Positions 15,556 to 24,571 of a stretch of 64,000 bases of DNA are shown here, piece by piece. The position numbers were made by a program, and so were the translations under genes. The stretch's first letter is position 1. Every line of letters begins with the position of its first letter. The DNA comes from Nitrospirota bacterium (GTDB lineage Bacteria > Nitrospirota > Thermodesulfovibrionia > Thermodesulfovibrionales > UBA6898): positions 1 through 64,000 of the forward strand of contig JACRLQ010000007.1 of the NCBI GenBank assembly GCA_016215155.1. The letters run 5' to 3'. The notes under the pieces were generated by a model. That model was not told where the DNA came from. It searched no databases and saw nothing but the letters and a program-made list of their open reading frames with translations.

Positions 15556-18500
15556 GGGGTGGCTCCTTTATTTTATTATCCTGGGCTACCTGAGTCTTCT
15601 CTTCCTGATCGCGTATTATGCCGAAAGGAAGGAAAATCTCGGAAGGTCCATCGTCTCGAACCCCTACATATATTCCCTCTCCCTGGCGGTCTACTGTACC
15701 TCATGGACTTTTTACGGCAGTGTCGGAAAGGCCGCGACTTCAGGACTGTCGTTTTTGACTATCTACCTCGGCCCGACCGTCATGGCTTCCCTCTGGCTCA
15801 TTATCCTGAGAAAGATGATAAACATTTCGAAGCAGAACAGGATAACGACCTTGTCCGATTTTGTCGGGTCGCGCTACGGCAATTCCATCTTTTTATCCAT
15901 CCTGATCACGCTGGTAGCCGTGGTGGGTATAACGCCGTACCTCGGGCTTCAGCTGAAGGCGATCATGAACTCCTTTACCATAATGACGGGACAGACCCGC
16001 GGTATCTCCGCCGCGGGCTGGATGATAACCCTCATCCTCGGGGTCTTCGCGATAATGTTCGGCGCCAGGAGGCTCGATACCTCCGAGCGCCACGAGGGCC
16101 TTGTCTTTGCGATAGCCTTCGAATCGATAGTCAAACTTGCCGCGTTTCTTTCCGTAGGTTTTTTTGTCACCTATGGCTTATTTGAGGGTTTTGTCGATAT
16201 CTTCGACAGGCTCAAGGGATCGGACCACGGGGAACTGCTTTTTCTCGGGGCCGGGACGTCGCTGAGCTATATGGAATGGGCGTCCCTGATGTTTCTTTCC
16301 ATGATGGCGATTATGTTTCTCCCCCGCCAGTTCCATGTGGCGGTGGTTGAAAATTCGGACCCCTCTCATGTTTCAAAGGCCATGTGGCTGTTCCCCCTGT
16401 ACCTTTTTCTGATAAATATTTTCGTGCTGCCGGTGGCCTTCGGCGGTCTTTTGCTGGGAGGCAGCCAGGCCCAGGCCGACAGTTTCGTCCTTACGATCCC
16501 GCTCGAACAGGGGCAGTATATGCTTGCCCTTTTTGTTTTTATAGGAGGGTTCTCCGCCGCCACCGGCATGGTGATCGTCGAGTCACTCGCGCTCAGCACA
16601 ATGGTAATGAATTCACTGGTCATGCCGGCCATCTTCAGGTTTACCGACATGAGAGGGTTCCCTGCCATCATCCTCAACCTTAAGAGGGTTATTATTCTCG
16701 GCTGCACGTTCCTGGGGTATATCTTTGCGGTTTCGATCGGGGAATTTTACAGCCTTGTCGACATAGGTCTTAAATCGTTCGAGGCGGTCACGATCTTCGC
16801 GCCTTCGATATTGTTCGGACTTTACTGGAAAAGAGGGAACAAAAATGGGGCCGCCGCCGGCATCATAGCTGGTTTTCTCATCTGGTTTTATACCCTGCTT
16901 GTTCCGGCGCTCCTGAAGTCGGGCGTGGTGGACGAAAACGGGGGCATTGCCTATCTTCTTAATTCCCGCCTGCTTAACCCCTACGCCCTGTTCGGGGTCG
17001 AGGGGCTCGACAAATGGAGCCACTCGCTGTTTTGGGGGCTGCTTCTCAACGTCATCTGCTATGTGGGTTTTTCGATCTTTACCCCTCAGGACCCCGAGGA
17101 GGAAAAACAGGCCCTCATGTTTGTCGAGTCCTATTCCCCCGCTATCTTGCCGTCGAAGGCCATCTACAGCATCAGCCAGATAGAAGAGATATTGGGCCAG
17201 TACATCGGAAGGAGAGAGTCCTCCGAGATTGTCGAGGGGTTTCTGCTTCGAAACGGGATAAAGCGGGACTCCGTAACTCACACCCAGTTTATTCTCCTTA
17301 GGAACGAGGCCGAGAGGATACTGTCGGGCGCGCTCGGGACGGCCATCTCGACGATTATCCTCGAGGACAAGCTGACACTGACGGAAAAGGAGCGTGGAGA
17401 CCTCTCTAGTTCGATCAAACATATGACCGAGACCCTGAGACTGTCCCGGCAGGAACTCGCAAAAGCCAACAGAAACCTGGCGCTCATGAAGGAGTTCAGT
17501 GAAAATATAATCGAGAGCGCCCCGGTCGGAATAGTCACCCTGGATGCCGGCCTCAGGGTCAGGTATTGGAACAGGGAGATAGAGATGCTGACAGGGATAA
17601 AGAAGGCCGAGGCATTTGACAGCCCGGTCATCTCGATCCTGGGCTGGTTTCCAAAAGAGCTGATACTCCAGAGCGCGCAGGGCGAGATGACCGTCCAGAC
17701 GCCCCAGTACCAGACCTTCAAGGTCAATATAAGTCCGTTTAAGGACCCCTCAGGCGGCTTTGTCGTGATCTTCGAGGACATAACGGAAAAAAGAAAGATG
17801 GAAGAACAGCTCCTGCAGGCGTCAAAACTCGCCAGTCTCGGTAAATTGACGGCAGGCATATCTCATGAAATCGGCAATCCCCTCGCCTCCATATCATCGC
17901 TCGTCCAGGAGCTCCGGTCCCTAAAAATAGGCTCGATGATAAGTCCCGTGACGTTATCCGGGCCCGGCCCGACTCCGGACGGCATGCCGTCAGCTGAGGA
18001 GGCCCAGGACGACGGGGCCTTTATCGAAGATTCCCTAAGGACCATAAACAACCACATCGAGCGCATCGCCAACATCGTAAGAAGCCTCGGAGACTTCGCC
18101 AGGGTGTCGTCCAAGGTCAAGGTCGAAACGAACCTTGCCGATATACTCGACCGCACGCTCAGCCTTGTCAAGTACGACAAGCGTTTCAAGAACATCCGCC
18201 TTGTGCCGAAGATCGAGACCCTGCCGTCCCTGATGGTCAATTCAGATCAGATCCAGCAGGTCTTTTTGAACCTTATGCTTAACGCCATCGACGCCATGCC
18301 CGAAGGAGGCGACCTCGTCATCACGATGAGACACAAAGATTCGATGATAGAGATGAGCTTCAGCGATTCGGGGCCCGGCATTGACGATGCCGTAATCGAC
18401 AGGGTTTTCGATCCCTTCTTTACGACCAAGCCGGTCGGAAAAGGGACCGGCCTCGGGCTCAGCATATGCTATGGTATAATCAAGGAACATAATGGTTCTA

Positions 18501-18565
18501 TTTCCGTAAAAAGCAAAAAAGGCGAGGGCACGACCTTCACCATTTTGCTCCCGATAATCAAGTGA
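15548..18565 (+). CDS. sodium:solute symporter-histidine kinase fusion (CbrA-like)
   Basis: A 1,005-residue membrane sensor. Residues 1 to about 510 form a sodium:solute symporter (SLC5) domain with about 13 membrane segments. A linker, a PAS domain (about 645-750), a HisKA domain with H-E-I-G-N-P (phospho-accepting His773) and an HATPase_c domain with N, G1 and G2 boxes (D-S-G-P-G-I, G-T-G-L-G-L) follow. A low-complexity insert of about 30 residues lies between the HisKA helices. The arrangement matches CbrA (Pseudomonas) and CrbS (Vibrio), which sense carbon supply. The nearby NtrC-type regulators are the probable partners, as with CbrB. It is translationally coupled to the small protein before it. 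Confidence 0.9.
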   Translation: MFEGWLLYFIILGYLSLLFLIAYYAERKENLGRSIVSNPYIYSLSLAVYCTSWTFYGSVGKAATSGLSFLTIYLGPTVMASLWLIILRKMINISKQNRITTLSDFVGSRYGNSIFLSILITLVAVVGITPYLGLQLKAIMNSFTIMTGQTRGISAAGWMITLILGVFAIMFGARRLDTSERHEGLVFAIAFESIVKLAAFLSVGFFVTYGLFEGFVDIFDRLKGSDHGELLFLGAGTSLSYMEWASLMFLSMMAIMFLPRQFHVAVVENSDPSHVSKAMWLFPLYLFLINIFVLPVAFGGLLLGGSQAQADSFVLTIPLEQGQYMLALFVFIGGFSAATGMVIVESLALSTMVMNSLVMPAIFRFTDMRGFPAIILNLKRVIILGCTFLGYIFAVSIGEFYSLVDIGLKSFEAVTIFAPSILFGLYWKRGNKNGAAAGIIAGFLIWFYTLLVPALLKSGVVDENGGIAYLLNSRLLNPYALFGVEGLDKWSHSLFWGLLLNVICYVGFSIFTPQDPEEEKQALMFVESYSPAILPSKAIYSISQIEEILGQYIGRRESSEIVEGFLLRNGIKRDSVTHTQFILLRNEAERILSGALGTAISTIILEDKLTLTEKERGDLSSSIKHMTETLRLSRQELAKANRNLALMKEFSENIIESAPVGIVTLDAGLRVRYWNREIEMLTGIKKAEAFDSPVISILGWFPKELILQSAQGEMTVQTPQYQTFKVNISPFKDPSGGFVVIFEDITEKRKMEEQLLQASKLASLGKLTAGISHEIGNPLASISSLVQELRSLKIGSMISPVTLSGPGPTPDGMPSAEEAQDDGAFIEDSLRTINNHIERIANIVRSLGDFARVSSKVKVETNLADILDRTLSLVKYDKRFKNIRLVPKIETLPSLMVNSDQIQQVFLNLMLNAIDAMPEGGDLVITMRHKDSMIEMSFSDSGPGIDDAVIDRVFDPFFTTKPVGKGTGLGLSICYGIIKEHNGSISVKSKKGEGTTFTILLPIIK

Positions 18566-18605
18566 TGGCTGGCTGAAGTGAACTAAGAATAGAAGGAGAA
18601 TAACA

Positions 18606-19844
18606 GTGGAATCTTCGGTGTCTATTGAAATGGCAAAGCATGTGCTGCTTTCCTTCGGGATCATCCTCGCGGCAGGGTCTTTCTCCGGGTTGCTCGCCCA
18701 GAAGGCCAGGGTCCCCGATGTCGTCATATTCCTTTTGGTGGGGATGCTGCTGGGGCCTGAGGCCGCCGGGCTGGTCAATATCAGGGCCGAATCCGCGCTG
18801 AATCAGATAATACTGATATTCGGTTCGTGTTACATACTCTTTGACGGCGGCGCGACGCTCAGGCTCAGGGTCCTCAAAGAGGTGTGGATTACCATCGTCG
18901 TGATCGCGACCGTCGGGGTGCTTATAATGACCGCCGTGACGGGCATAGTGGCGTTCTATGTTCTCAAGGTGCCGTTTATAATTGCGCTGCTACTGGGCGC
19001 GACTATAGCCTCTACGGACCCCGCGACGCTCGTGCCGATTTTCAAGCAGGTGAAGATAAAGGACAGGGTCTCCCAGACCGTGATGAGCGAGTCCGCCTTT
19101 AATGACGCGATGGGCGCGATCGTCACGTTCGCCGTCCTGGCGGTCGCCATGGGAAGCGGCGAGTTTTCGGTGTCGTCAGCGCTGGTCGATCTTCTGAAGC
19201 AGTCTTTCCTCGGTATTCTGGCCGGCGGGGTGCTCGGGTATATCGCGGCGTTCCTCATCGCGCATGAGAAATATAACTTTCTGTCGGAATACGCGCCGGT
19301 CGTCACGCTGATGGCGGTCATCGGCGCGTATCTGGGCGCCGACGGTCTTCAGGCCAGCGGTTTCATGGCCGTCTTCGTCTTCGGCATCGTGCTGGGCAAC
19401 AAGGATTCCTTCGGTTTCAGGATGGAAAACGGGGAGGAGGAAAAACTGGAGGAATATGTGCTTACGACCGCCTTTATCATGCGCATGTTTATCTTCATGC
19501 TCCTTGGTTCCCAGGTCGATTTCAAACTTATGAACCAGTATCTGGCGGGCGGCGTCGTGATAGTCACGGTCTTTATGCTGATTGCAAGACCTCTGACCGT
19601 CTTTGTCTGCGCGCTGCCTGACAGGCGGGCGAAGTGGGGCCTCAACGAGCTGTTATTTATGTGCTGGACCCGCGAAACGGGGGTCATCCCCGCGGCCCTG
19701 GCGGGTCTGCTGATCGGACTTAAGGCGCCCGGAAGCCAGATGATCGCCTCAGTGACCTTTATAGCCATACTGATGACGATATTGATCCAGGCCACGACTA
19801 CGAAATGGCTGGCCGGAAGACTCGGCCTGCTGATCGAGGACTGA
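18606..19844 (+). CDS. cation/proton antiporter (CPA1/NhaP-like)
   Basis: A 412-residue membrane protein with about 12 hydrophobic segments, exchanging Na+ or K+ for protons across the inner membrane. Family motifs are visible: F-D-G-G-A-T-L, the A-S-T-D-P-A-T-L-V-P-I block and the S-E-S-A-F-N-D-A motif with the acidic pair needed for cation binding. It starts at GTG 18606 after AGAAGGAG. No C-terminal regulatory domain is present. It lies between the sensor kinase and its presumed regulator, suggesting that ion balance is tied to sodium-coupled solute uptake. Confidence 0.88.
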   Translation: MESSVSIEMAKHVLLSFGIILAAGSFSGLLAQKARVPDVVIFLLVGMLLGPEAAGLVNIRAESALNQIILIFGSCYILFDGGATLRLRVLKEVWITIVVIATVGVLIMTAVTGIVAFYVLKVPFIIALLLGATIASTDPATLVPIFKQVKIKDRVSQTVMSESAFNDAMGAIVTFAVLAVAMGSGEFSVSSALVDLLKQSFLGILAGGVLGYIAAFLIAHEKYNFLSEYAPVVTLMAVIGAYLGADGLQASGFMAVFVFGIVLGNKDSFGFRMENGEEEKLEEYVLTTAFIMRMFIFMLLGSQVDFKLMNQYLAGGVVIVTVFMLIARPLTVFVCALPDRRAKWGLNELLFMCWTRETGVIPAALAGLLIGLKAPGSQMIASVTFIAILMTILIQATTTKWLAGRLGLLIED

Positions 19845-19852
19845 TAAGGAAG

Positions 19853-21037
19853 ATGTCGGAGAGACTTTTAATAGTTGAGGACGAGGAAGTCCTCTGCGAA
19901 TCGCTCAGGAGGGTCCTTCAGAGGGAGGGATATATCGTCGATACCGTGGGCAGCGCCGAGGCCGCCCTCGAAATATTCGACGAAGGCTTTTACGATCTCA
20001 TCATTACCGATATCATTCTGCCCGGAATCACCGGGATAGAACTTCTCAAAAAAATTAAGGACAGCCTCCCGGAACAGATAGTGGTCATAATGACCGCGTA
20101 TGCCTCGCTCGAAACCGCGGTTGAGGCCTTGCGGGCCGGAGCTTACGACTATGTCGTCAAGCCGATCATGCATGAAGAGATGAAGCAGATCGTAAAGAAC
20201 GCCCTCAGGCAGGGGGCCCTCCAGGAGGAAAATGTACTGCTCAGAAAGCAGCTCTGGAAACAGTATGACCTCAGTAAGATAATCGGCGTCTCGCCTGAGA
20301 TGCGGAAGGTAATCGGAGAGGTCCGCGATCTGGCGGCCGGGCGTAAAAATATCTTTATCGCGGGGGAGATAGGCACGGGTAAAGAGCTCATCGCGCGGGC
20401 GATACATATCACGAGCGCCATCGAGAAGCCTTTCATTCCGGTGAGCCTGGGCTCTCTTCCCGAAGAAGAGATGGACGTTAGGTTGTTCGGGTTCGTAAAG
20501 GGGGCCTATAAGGAGGCCCAGGTCTCCAGGAAGGGGATCTTCGAGAAGGCCAACGGCGGCACCGTCTTTTTCAGGGAGATCGCCGACCTTACGGCCGGGC
20601 TGCAGCAGAGGCTCCTCAATGTCATGAAAAGCGGTGAGCTCACTCCTGTGGGGAGCAGGCATCCGATTAAGGCCGACATACGTTTTATATCGGCCTCAAA
20701 CACCGATATCGAAGCCGCGATCAGGGCAGGCAGGTTCAGCGGCGGGCTCTTTGAACTCATAAACGGCAGCGTGATCAAACTTCCGCCCCTCAGGGAACGC
20801 AGGGAAGATATCCGTCCCCTTGTGGACTATTTTTTGGGGATATATTCGGCTGATCTTTCAAGGCCGATGGCACGCGTTGACGATGCCGTCCTTGAGTTGT
20901 TCGAGAAATATCATTGGCCGGGCAATATCCGTGAACTCCGGAACGTGATAGAGCGCGCAGTGCTGATTTCCTCCGGCGGAAAGATAGAAAGAGGGCATAT
21001 CACGCAGCTTTTCGAAGACGTACGGCATGATAATTGA
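19853..21037 (+). CDS. degenerate NtrC-type response regulator
   Basis: A 394-residue receiver plus AAA+ protein. The receiver is intact (acidic pocket E9-D10, phospho-acceptor Asp53). The AAA+ part keeps Walker A (G-E-I-G-T-G-K-E) but is decayed elsewhere. The sigma-54 contact loop G-A-F-T-G-A reads G-A-Y-K-E-A, the Walker B Asp is replaced by Arg (V-F-F-R-E-I), and the protein ends just after the AAA+ lid with no helix-turn-helix. It therefore should not activate sigma-54 transcription or bind DNA as classical members do; it may be a phosphate sink, an anti-activator or a decaying copy of the regulator at 22907. The start is ATG 19853 after AAGGA; the frame open from 19805 lies inside the antiporter gene. 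Confidence 0.85.
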   Translation: MSERLLIVEDEEVLCESLRRVLQREGYIVDTVGSAEAALEIFDEGFYDLIITDIILPGITGIELLKKIKDSLPEQIVVIMTAYASLETAVEALRAGAYDYVVKPIMHEEMKQIVKNALRQGALQEENVLLRKQLWKQYDLSKIIGVSPEMRKVIGEVRDLAAGRKNIFIAGEIGTGKELIARAIHITSAIEKPFIPVSLGSLPEEEMDVRLFGFVKGAYKEAQVSRKGIFEKANGGTVFFREIADLTAGLQQRLLNVMKSGELTPVGSRHPIKADIRFISASNTDIEAAIRAGRFSGGLFELINGSVIKLPPLRERREDIRPLVDYFLGIYSADLSRPMARVDDAVLELFEKYHWPGNIRELRNVIERAVLISSGGKIERGHITQLFEDVRHDN

Positions 21038-22907
21038 AGATGTCATAGGCTTTCTTAAAAAATACCCGCCCTTTCAGTTCCTCGATGAAACGGCCCTCAA
21101 AGGCGTGGCCGGAAGTCTCTCGATGGAATTCTACCCCAGAGACACCGTGATACTGAAACAGAACGGCCAGCCCGGGAGTTCCGTCTGGATCATTAAAAAG
21201 GGCGCGGTAAAGGTCTCGATGAGGGCCGAAGACGGCGACGAGATCGTGATGGACTATAAGGGTGAGGGCGACAACTTCGGATTTCTCTCCATGATCGGTA
21301 ACGAGCGGCAGAAGACGAGCGTCGTGGCCGCTGAGGACACCATCTGCTACCTTCTCGGCAAGGACCGGGTCTTGAAGCTGCTCGAGGCCAGCCCCGCCTT
21401 CGCTGAATATTTCTTGTCGTATCTGTCGCGCTACGTGGACAGGACCTACAGCGAGATGCACAAAAAGAGCCTTCTGTACGGGATCTCCGACCGTCTTTTG
21501 TTCACGACCAAGGTGGGCGACATGGCAAAGACCGCCATCACTGTTTCCGAGAGCGCCTCTATCCAGGAGGCGGCCCGCATGATGGAGAAAAACAGGATCA
21601 GTTCCCTTATCGTCCTCGACAAAAGGGACCTGCCCGCCGGGATCGTCACCGACCGGGACCTCAGGGAAAAGGTGGTCGCGAAGGGCCGCGATATCGGGGA
21701 GCCCGTCCGCAATATCATGACCATTTCGATCATCCGCGCCGACGCCGATGATTTCTGTTTCGAGGCCGTGCTGAAGATGATCAGATATAATATCCATCAT
21801 ATCCTGGTTCACGGAATCATGACCAACCACGACCTGATGCTCCTTCAGGGGACCTCGCCCCTTTCCATCGCCCATAGCATAGACAGTCAGCGGGATATGA
21901 AAGGTCTCGTCCCGGCGGCAGGCCGGGTCATGAGCCTGCTTGGCCTGCTCCTTAAGGAGGGCGCAACGGTTTCAGGTATTACGACAATAGTCACCGAGAT
22001 CAACGACAGGCTCATCAGAAAGGTCCTTGAATTCGCGGAACTCGGTCTCGGCCATCCGCCGGTCCCGTATTGCTGGGTCGTCTTCGGCACTGAGGGGCGG
22101 AGGGAGCAGATCTTCAGGACTGATCAGGACAACGCCATAATTTATGCCGACCACGAACCCGGCCGGGACGATGAGGTCAGGGAATACTTTGACAAGTTTG
22201 CCGAGTTTGTGCGGGACGGCCTCGAACAGGTCGGGTATCCTCCCTGTCCTGATCTCAATATGGCGGTCAACCCTCTGTGGCGCAGACCCCTGTCAACATG
22301 GAAAGAATATTATTCGGGATGGATAAAGGGGCCTTCGGCGGACTCTGTTGTTAAATCCCTGGTTTTTTTCGACATGCGGCCGCTCTTCGGGAAGATCAGC
22401 CTGGCCGAAGAACTTCAAAAGCATTATCTTTCTCTGGTCCGGGAAAACGCGGCCTTCCCCGGCCTCGTGGCGGCGCAAATAACAACGAACACCCCTCCGA
22501 TAGGGTTCCTTAAGTCTTTCGTCGTCGAAAAAAGCGGTGAACATAAGGACACCTTCGATATAAAGCTCAAAGGACTCAGACCTCTCGTGGACGCGGTGAG
22601 GCTTCTCGCCCTTGAGTTCGGCATCAAGGAGACCTCCACGCTCGGCCGTCTGAAATTGCTGACCGGCAAGGTCCCCTTCATCAGGGAATACCTCAACGAC
22701 ATCGAGCAGACCTTCGAATTTATCATGCTCCTTAGGGTCCATCACCGCTTTGAGATGATCAAGGACGGGCGCGAGCCTGATAATTTCATCAACCCCAACA
22801 GATTGAGCACGCTCGAAAAAAAGACCATAAAAGAGGCGTTTCATCTTATCGGGAAGCTCCAGTGCATGATCGCCGAGAGATACATACCAAAAGTGACCGG
22901 TGCGTAA
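21027..22907 (+). CDS. cNMP-binding/CBS/DUF294 putative nucleotidyltransferase, copy 1
   Basis: A 626-residue cytoplasmic signalling protein. In order: a cyclic-nucleotide-binding domain (about 15-130), a CBS pair (about 165-275), a DUF294 nucleotidyltransferase (about 315-450, with E-G-R-R-E-Q and D-Q-D-N-A) and a DUF294 C-terminal domain. These resemble GlnD-like or sensor nucleotidyltransferases; their substrates are unknown. Compared with copy 2 (24572) it lacks about eight residues in the second CBS motif (I-L-V-H-G-I-M-T where copy 2 has L-L-V-V-D-E-G-R-L-K-G-I-I-T), and the nucleotidyltransferase G-S is G-T. It overlaps the degenerate regulator by 11 bases, so the two form a unit. Confidence 0.85.
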   Translation: MIIEDVIGFLKKYPPFQFLDETALKGVAGSLSMEFYPRDTVILKQNGQPGSSVWIIKKGAVKVSMRAEDGDEIVMDYKGEGDNFGFLSMIGNERQKTSVVAAEDTICYLLGKDRVLKLLEASPAFAEYFLSYLSRYVDRTYSEMHKKSLLYGISDRLLFTTKVGDMAKTAITVSESASIQEAARMMEKNRISSLIVLDKRDLPAGIVTDRDLREKVVAKGRDIGEPVRNIMTISIIRADADDFCFEAVLKMIRYNIHHILVHGIMTNHDLMLLQGTSPLSIAHSIDSQRDMKGLVPAAGRVMSLLGLLLKEGATVSGITTIVTEINDRLIRKVLEFAELGLGHPPVPYCWVVFGTEGRREQIFRTDQDNAIIYADHEPGRDDEVREYFDKFAEFVRDGLEQVGYPPCPDLNMAVNPLWRRPLSTWKEYYSGWIKGPSADSVVKSLVFFDMRPLFGKISLAEELQKHYLSLVRENAAFPGLVAAQITTNTPPIGFLKSFVVEKSGEHKDTFDIKLKGLRPLVDAVRLLALEFGIKETSTLGRLKLLTGKVPFIREYLNDIEQTFEFIMLLRVHHRFEMIKDGREPDNFINPNRLSTLEKKTIKEAFHLIGKLQCMIAERYIPKVTGA

Positions 22908-24262
22908 TGGCTGAAAGGTTGTTGATTGTAGAGGACGAGGAGACCCTCAGGGAGTCCCTCAAGAGGGTCTTTCTGCGTGAGGGATATGACGTCGATATCG
23001 CGGGGAGCGCCGAGGCCGCGGGAAAGGTCCTCGATGAAAAGGCCTATGAACTCATCGTTACGGATATCATCCTTCCGGGGACCAACGGGATTGAACTTCT
23101 AAAGAAAATCAGGGAGCAGATACCCGACCAGCTCGTCATCGTCATGACCGCCTATGCCTCGCTGGAGACAGCCGTTGAGGCCCTTCGGGCCGGGGCCTAC
23201 GACTATGTTGTAAAGCCCATAATGCATGACGAGATAAAGCGCATCGTGAAAAACGCCCTGCGCGAACGGACGTTACGCGCGGAAAACCTTATTCTGAAAA
23301 AGCAGATCGGGGAATATTACGATTTCGACAATATAATCGGCCAGAGCGCCGCGATAACTTCCCTGATCGAAGAGGTCAAAAAGATTTCCGACGCCAGGAG
23401 CAACATCCTGATCCTGGGAGAGACCGGAACGGGCAAGGAATTGTTCGCGAGGGCGATCCATTTCAACAGTTCCAGAAGACATAAACCCTTCATTCCCATC
23501 AACTGCAGCGCAATACCTGAAAACCTGCTTGAATCTGAACTCTTCGGTCATGTAAAGGGGGCTTTTACCGGCGCGGTGGGCATAAAAAGGGGTCTTTTCG
23601 AGGAAGCGGACGGGGGGACCGTCTTTCTGGATGAAATAGGCGACCTTAGCCTGCCGCTTCAGGCGAAACTGCTCAGGGTCATCGACGACTGTGAGATACG
23701 CCCTTTGGGAGGTGTGCAGTCCAGGAAGGTCGATATAAGGTTCATAACCGCGACTAACAAGGAACTTTCGAAGTCGGTAAAGGAGGGCAGCTTCAGGGAA
23801 GACCTTTACTACAGGATCAATGTCGTGACCCTGAAAGTGCCTGCGTTAAGGGACAGGAGAGAGGACATCCTCGCGCTTTCCAGGCATTTTCTTGAGAAAT
23901 ATTCCCATGAGATCGGCAAGGACGTCCGGTATATAGATGATTCCGCGATCAGGATTTTTATGGATTACTGCTGGCCCGGCAACGTCCGGGAGCTTCAGAA
24001 CATCATAGAAAGGGCGGTACTGATAACGGAAAGCAATACCGTTTTCCCGGAACATATCCCTGAGGGATTGATGGAGGCCGCCTCCTTCGTGACGGAGTCC
24101 TTCGAAAAGACCCTCTCGATAGAAGATTATACAAAGGAGTTCATCCTCAGGTATCAGGGAAAGTATAACGAGCAGCAGCTCGCGGAACTTCTGGGCATCA
24201 CCAGAAAGGCCCTTTGGGAAAAGAGAAAGCGATGGGGGTTACAGCGAAGCAGGACCGAATGA
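22907..24262 (+). CDS. NtrC-type sigma-54-dependent response regulator (CbrB-like)
   Basis: A 451-residue activator with all parts intact: receiver (Asp53 phospho-acceptor), AAA+ domain with Walker A G-E-T-G-T-G-K-E, the G-A-F-T-G-A sigma-54 loop, Walker B G-T-V-F-L-D-E-I-G-D and the R-E-D-L-Y-Y-R-I-N block, then a C-terminal Fis-type helix-turn-helix (E-Q-Q-L-A-E-L-L-G-I-T-R-K-A-L-W-E-K-R). The stop of the preceding gene and this ATG share a base (TAATG), so start 22907 is well fixed; the longer frame from 22862 lies inside that gene. It probably receives phosphate from the symporter-kinase fusion and acts at sigma-54 promoters, one candidate being just downstream. Confidence 0.92.
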   Translation: MAERLLIVEDEETLRESLKRVFLREGYDVDIAGSAEAAGKVLDEKAYELIVTDIILPGTNGIELLKKIREQIPDQLVIVMTAYASLETAVEALRAGAYDYVVKPIMHDEIKRIVKNALRERTLRAENLILKKQIGEYYDFDNIIGQSAAITSLIEEVKKISDARSNILILGETGTGKELFARAIHFNSSRRHKPFIPINCSAIPENLLESELFGHVKGAFTGAVGIKRGLFEEADGGTVFLDEIGDLSLPLQAKLLRVIDDCEIRPLGGVQSRKVDIRFITATNKELSKSVKEGSFREDLYYRINVVTLKVPALRDRREDILALSRHFLEKYSHEIGKDVRYIDDSAIRIFMDYCWPGNVRELQNIIERAVLITESNTVFPEHIPEGLMEAASFVTESFEKTLSIEDYTKEFILRYQGKYNEQQLAELLGITRKALWEKRKRWGLQRSRTE

Positions 24263-24311
24263 CATTTTGCCCTGATCAAAGGCCCGCCGCGGCTTTTTGT
24301 CTTTTAGTTGC

Positions 24312-24348
24312 AATATATAATGTGTGAAGAAAGCACACATTATATATT
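24312..24348. promoter_or_regulatory. 15-bp perfect inverted repeat, A/T-rich
   Basis: AATATATAATGTGTG (24312-24326) and CACACATTATATATT (24334-24348) are exact reverse complements around a 7-base spacer. The stem is A/T-rich and followed by only a short T run, so it could be a weak terminator of the regulator gene or an operator. It begins the 309-base intergenic region 24263-24571, which has no gene but holds several dyads. Confidence 0.5.
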
Positions 24349-24354
24349 TTCAAT

Positions 24355-24433
24355 GTAACTATTAGTTACGCCACGTAACATATCGTTATTGAAAGACAAT
24401 TTGTAAGTATTCCCCTCAATGATACTATTAGTA
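24355..24433. promoter_or_regulatory. cluster of palindromes sharing ACTATTAGT (candidate enhancer sites)
   Basis: GTAACTATTAGTTAC (24355-24369) is a perfect 7-1-7 palindrome. GTTACGCCACGTAAC (24365-24379) is an overlapping 6-3-6 palindrome. TACTATTAGTA (24423-24433) is a 5-1-5 palindrome with the same core. They lie about 135-215 bases upstream of the predicted sigma-54 start, the normal distance for NtrC-type enhancer sites. Which protein binds is unknown; the adjacent NtrC-type regulator is the natural candidate. Confidence 0.45.
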
Positions 24434-24542
24434 ACATGATGCCGCTTCGCCTAAAGTCAGGGGTTTAGTTTCCGACAGAGCATCTGCATATATTATCCTT
24501 ATTTATCAAGTAGTTATGTTAACTATCCGCCTTTGTGCCATC

Positions 24543-24558
24543 AGGCATGTCAATTGCT
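24543..24558 (+). promoter_or_regulatory. candidate sigma-54 (-24/-12) promoter
   Basis: AGGCATGTCAATTGCT places the invariant GG (24544-24545) and GC (24556-24557) exactly ten bases apart, with a TTGC at the -12 box. Transcription would begin near 24569, only three bases before ATG 24572. The message would be leaderless or translation would begin at a later ATG, which is the main argument against the site. Confidence 0.4.
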
Positions 24559-24571
24559 CATACTTTAATGT

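Noticed and set aside
21000-21875. Long minus-strand open frame of 291 codons
   Set aside because: It lies entirely antisense to the DUF294 copy 1 gene in G/C-rich DNA; the product is rich in His, Asp and Gly with no domain, typical of a shadow frame. The same applies to 25100-25927, 31208-31942, 16613-17422 and 22293-22844 on the minus strand.
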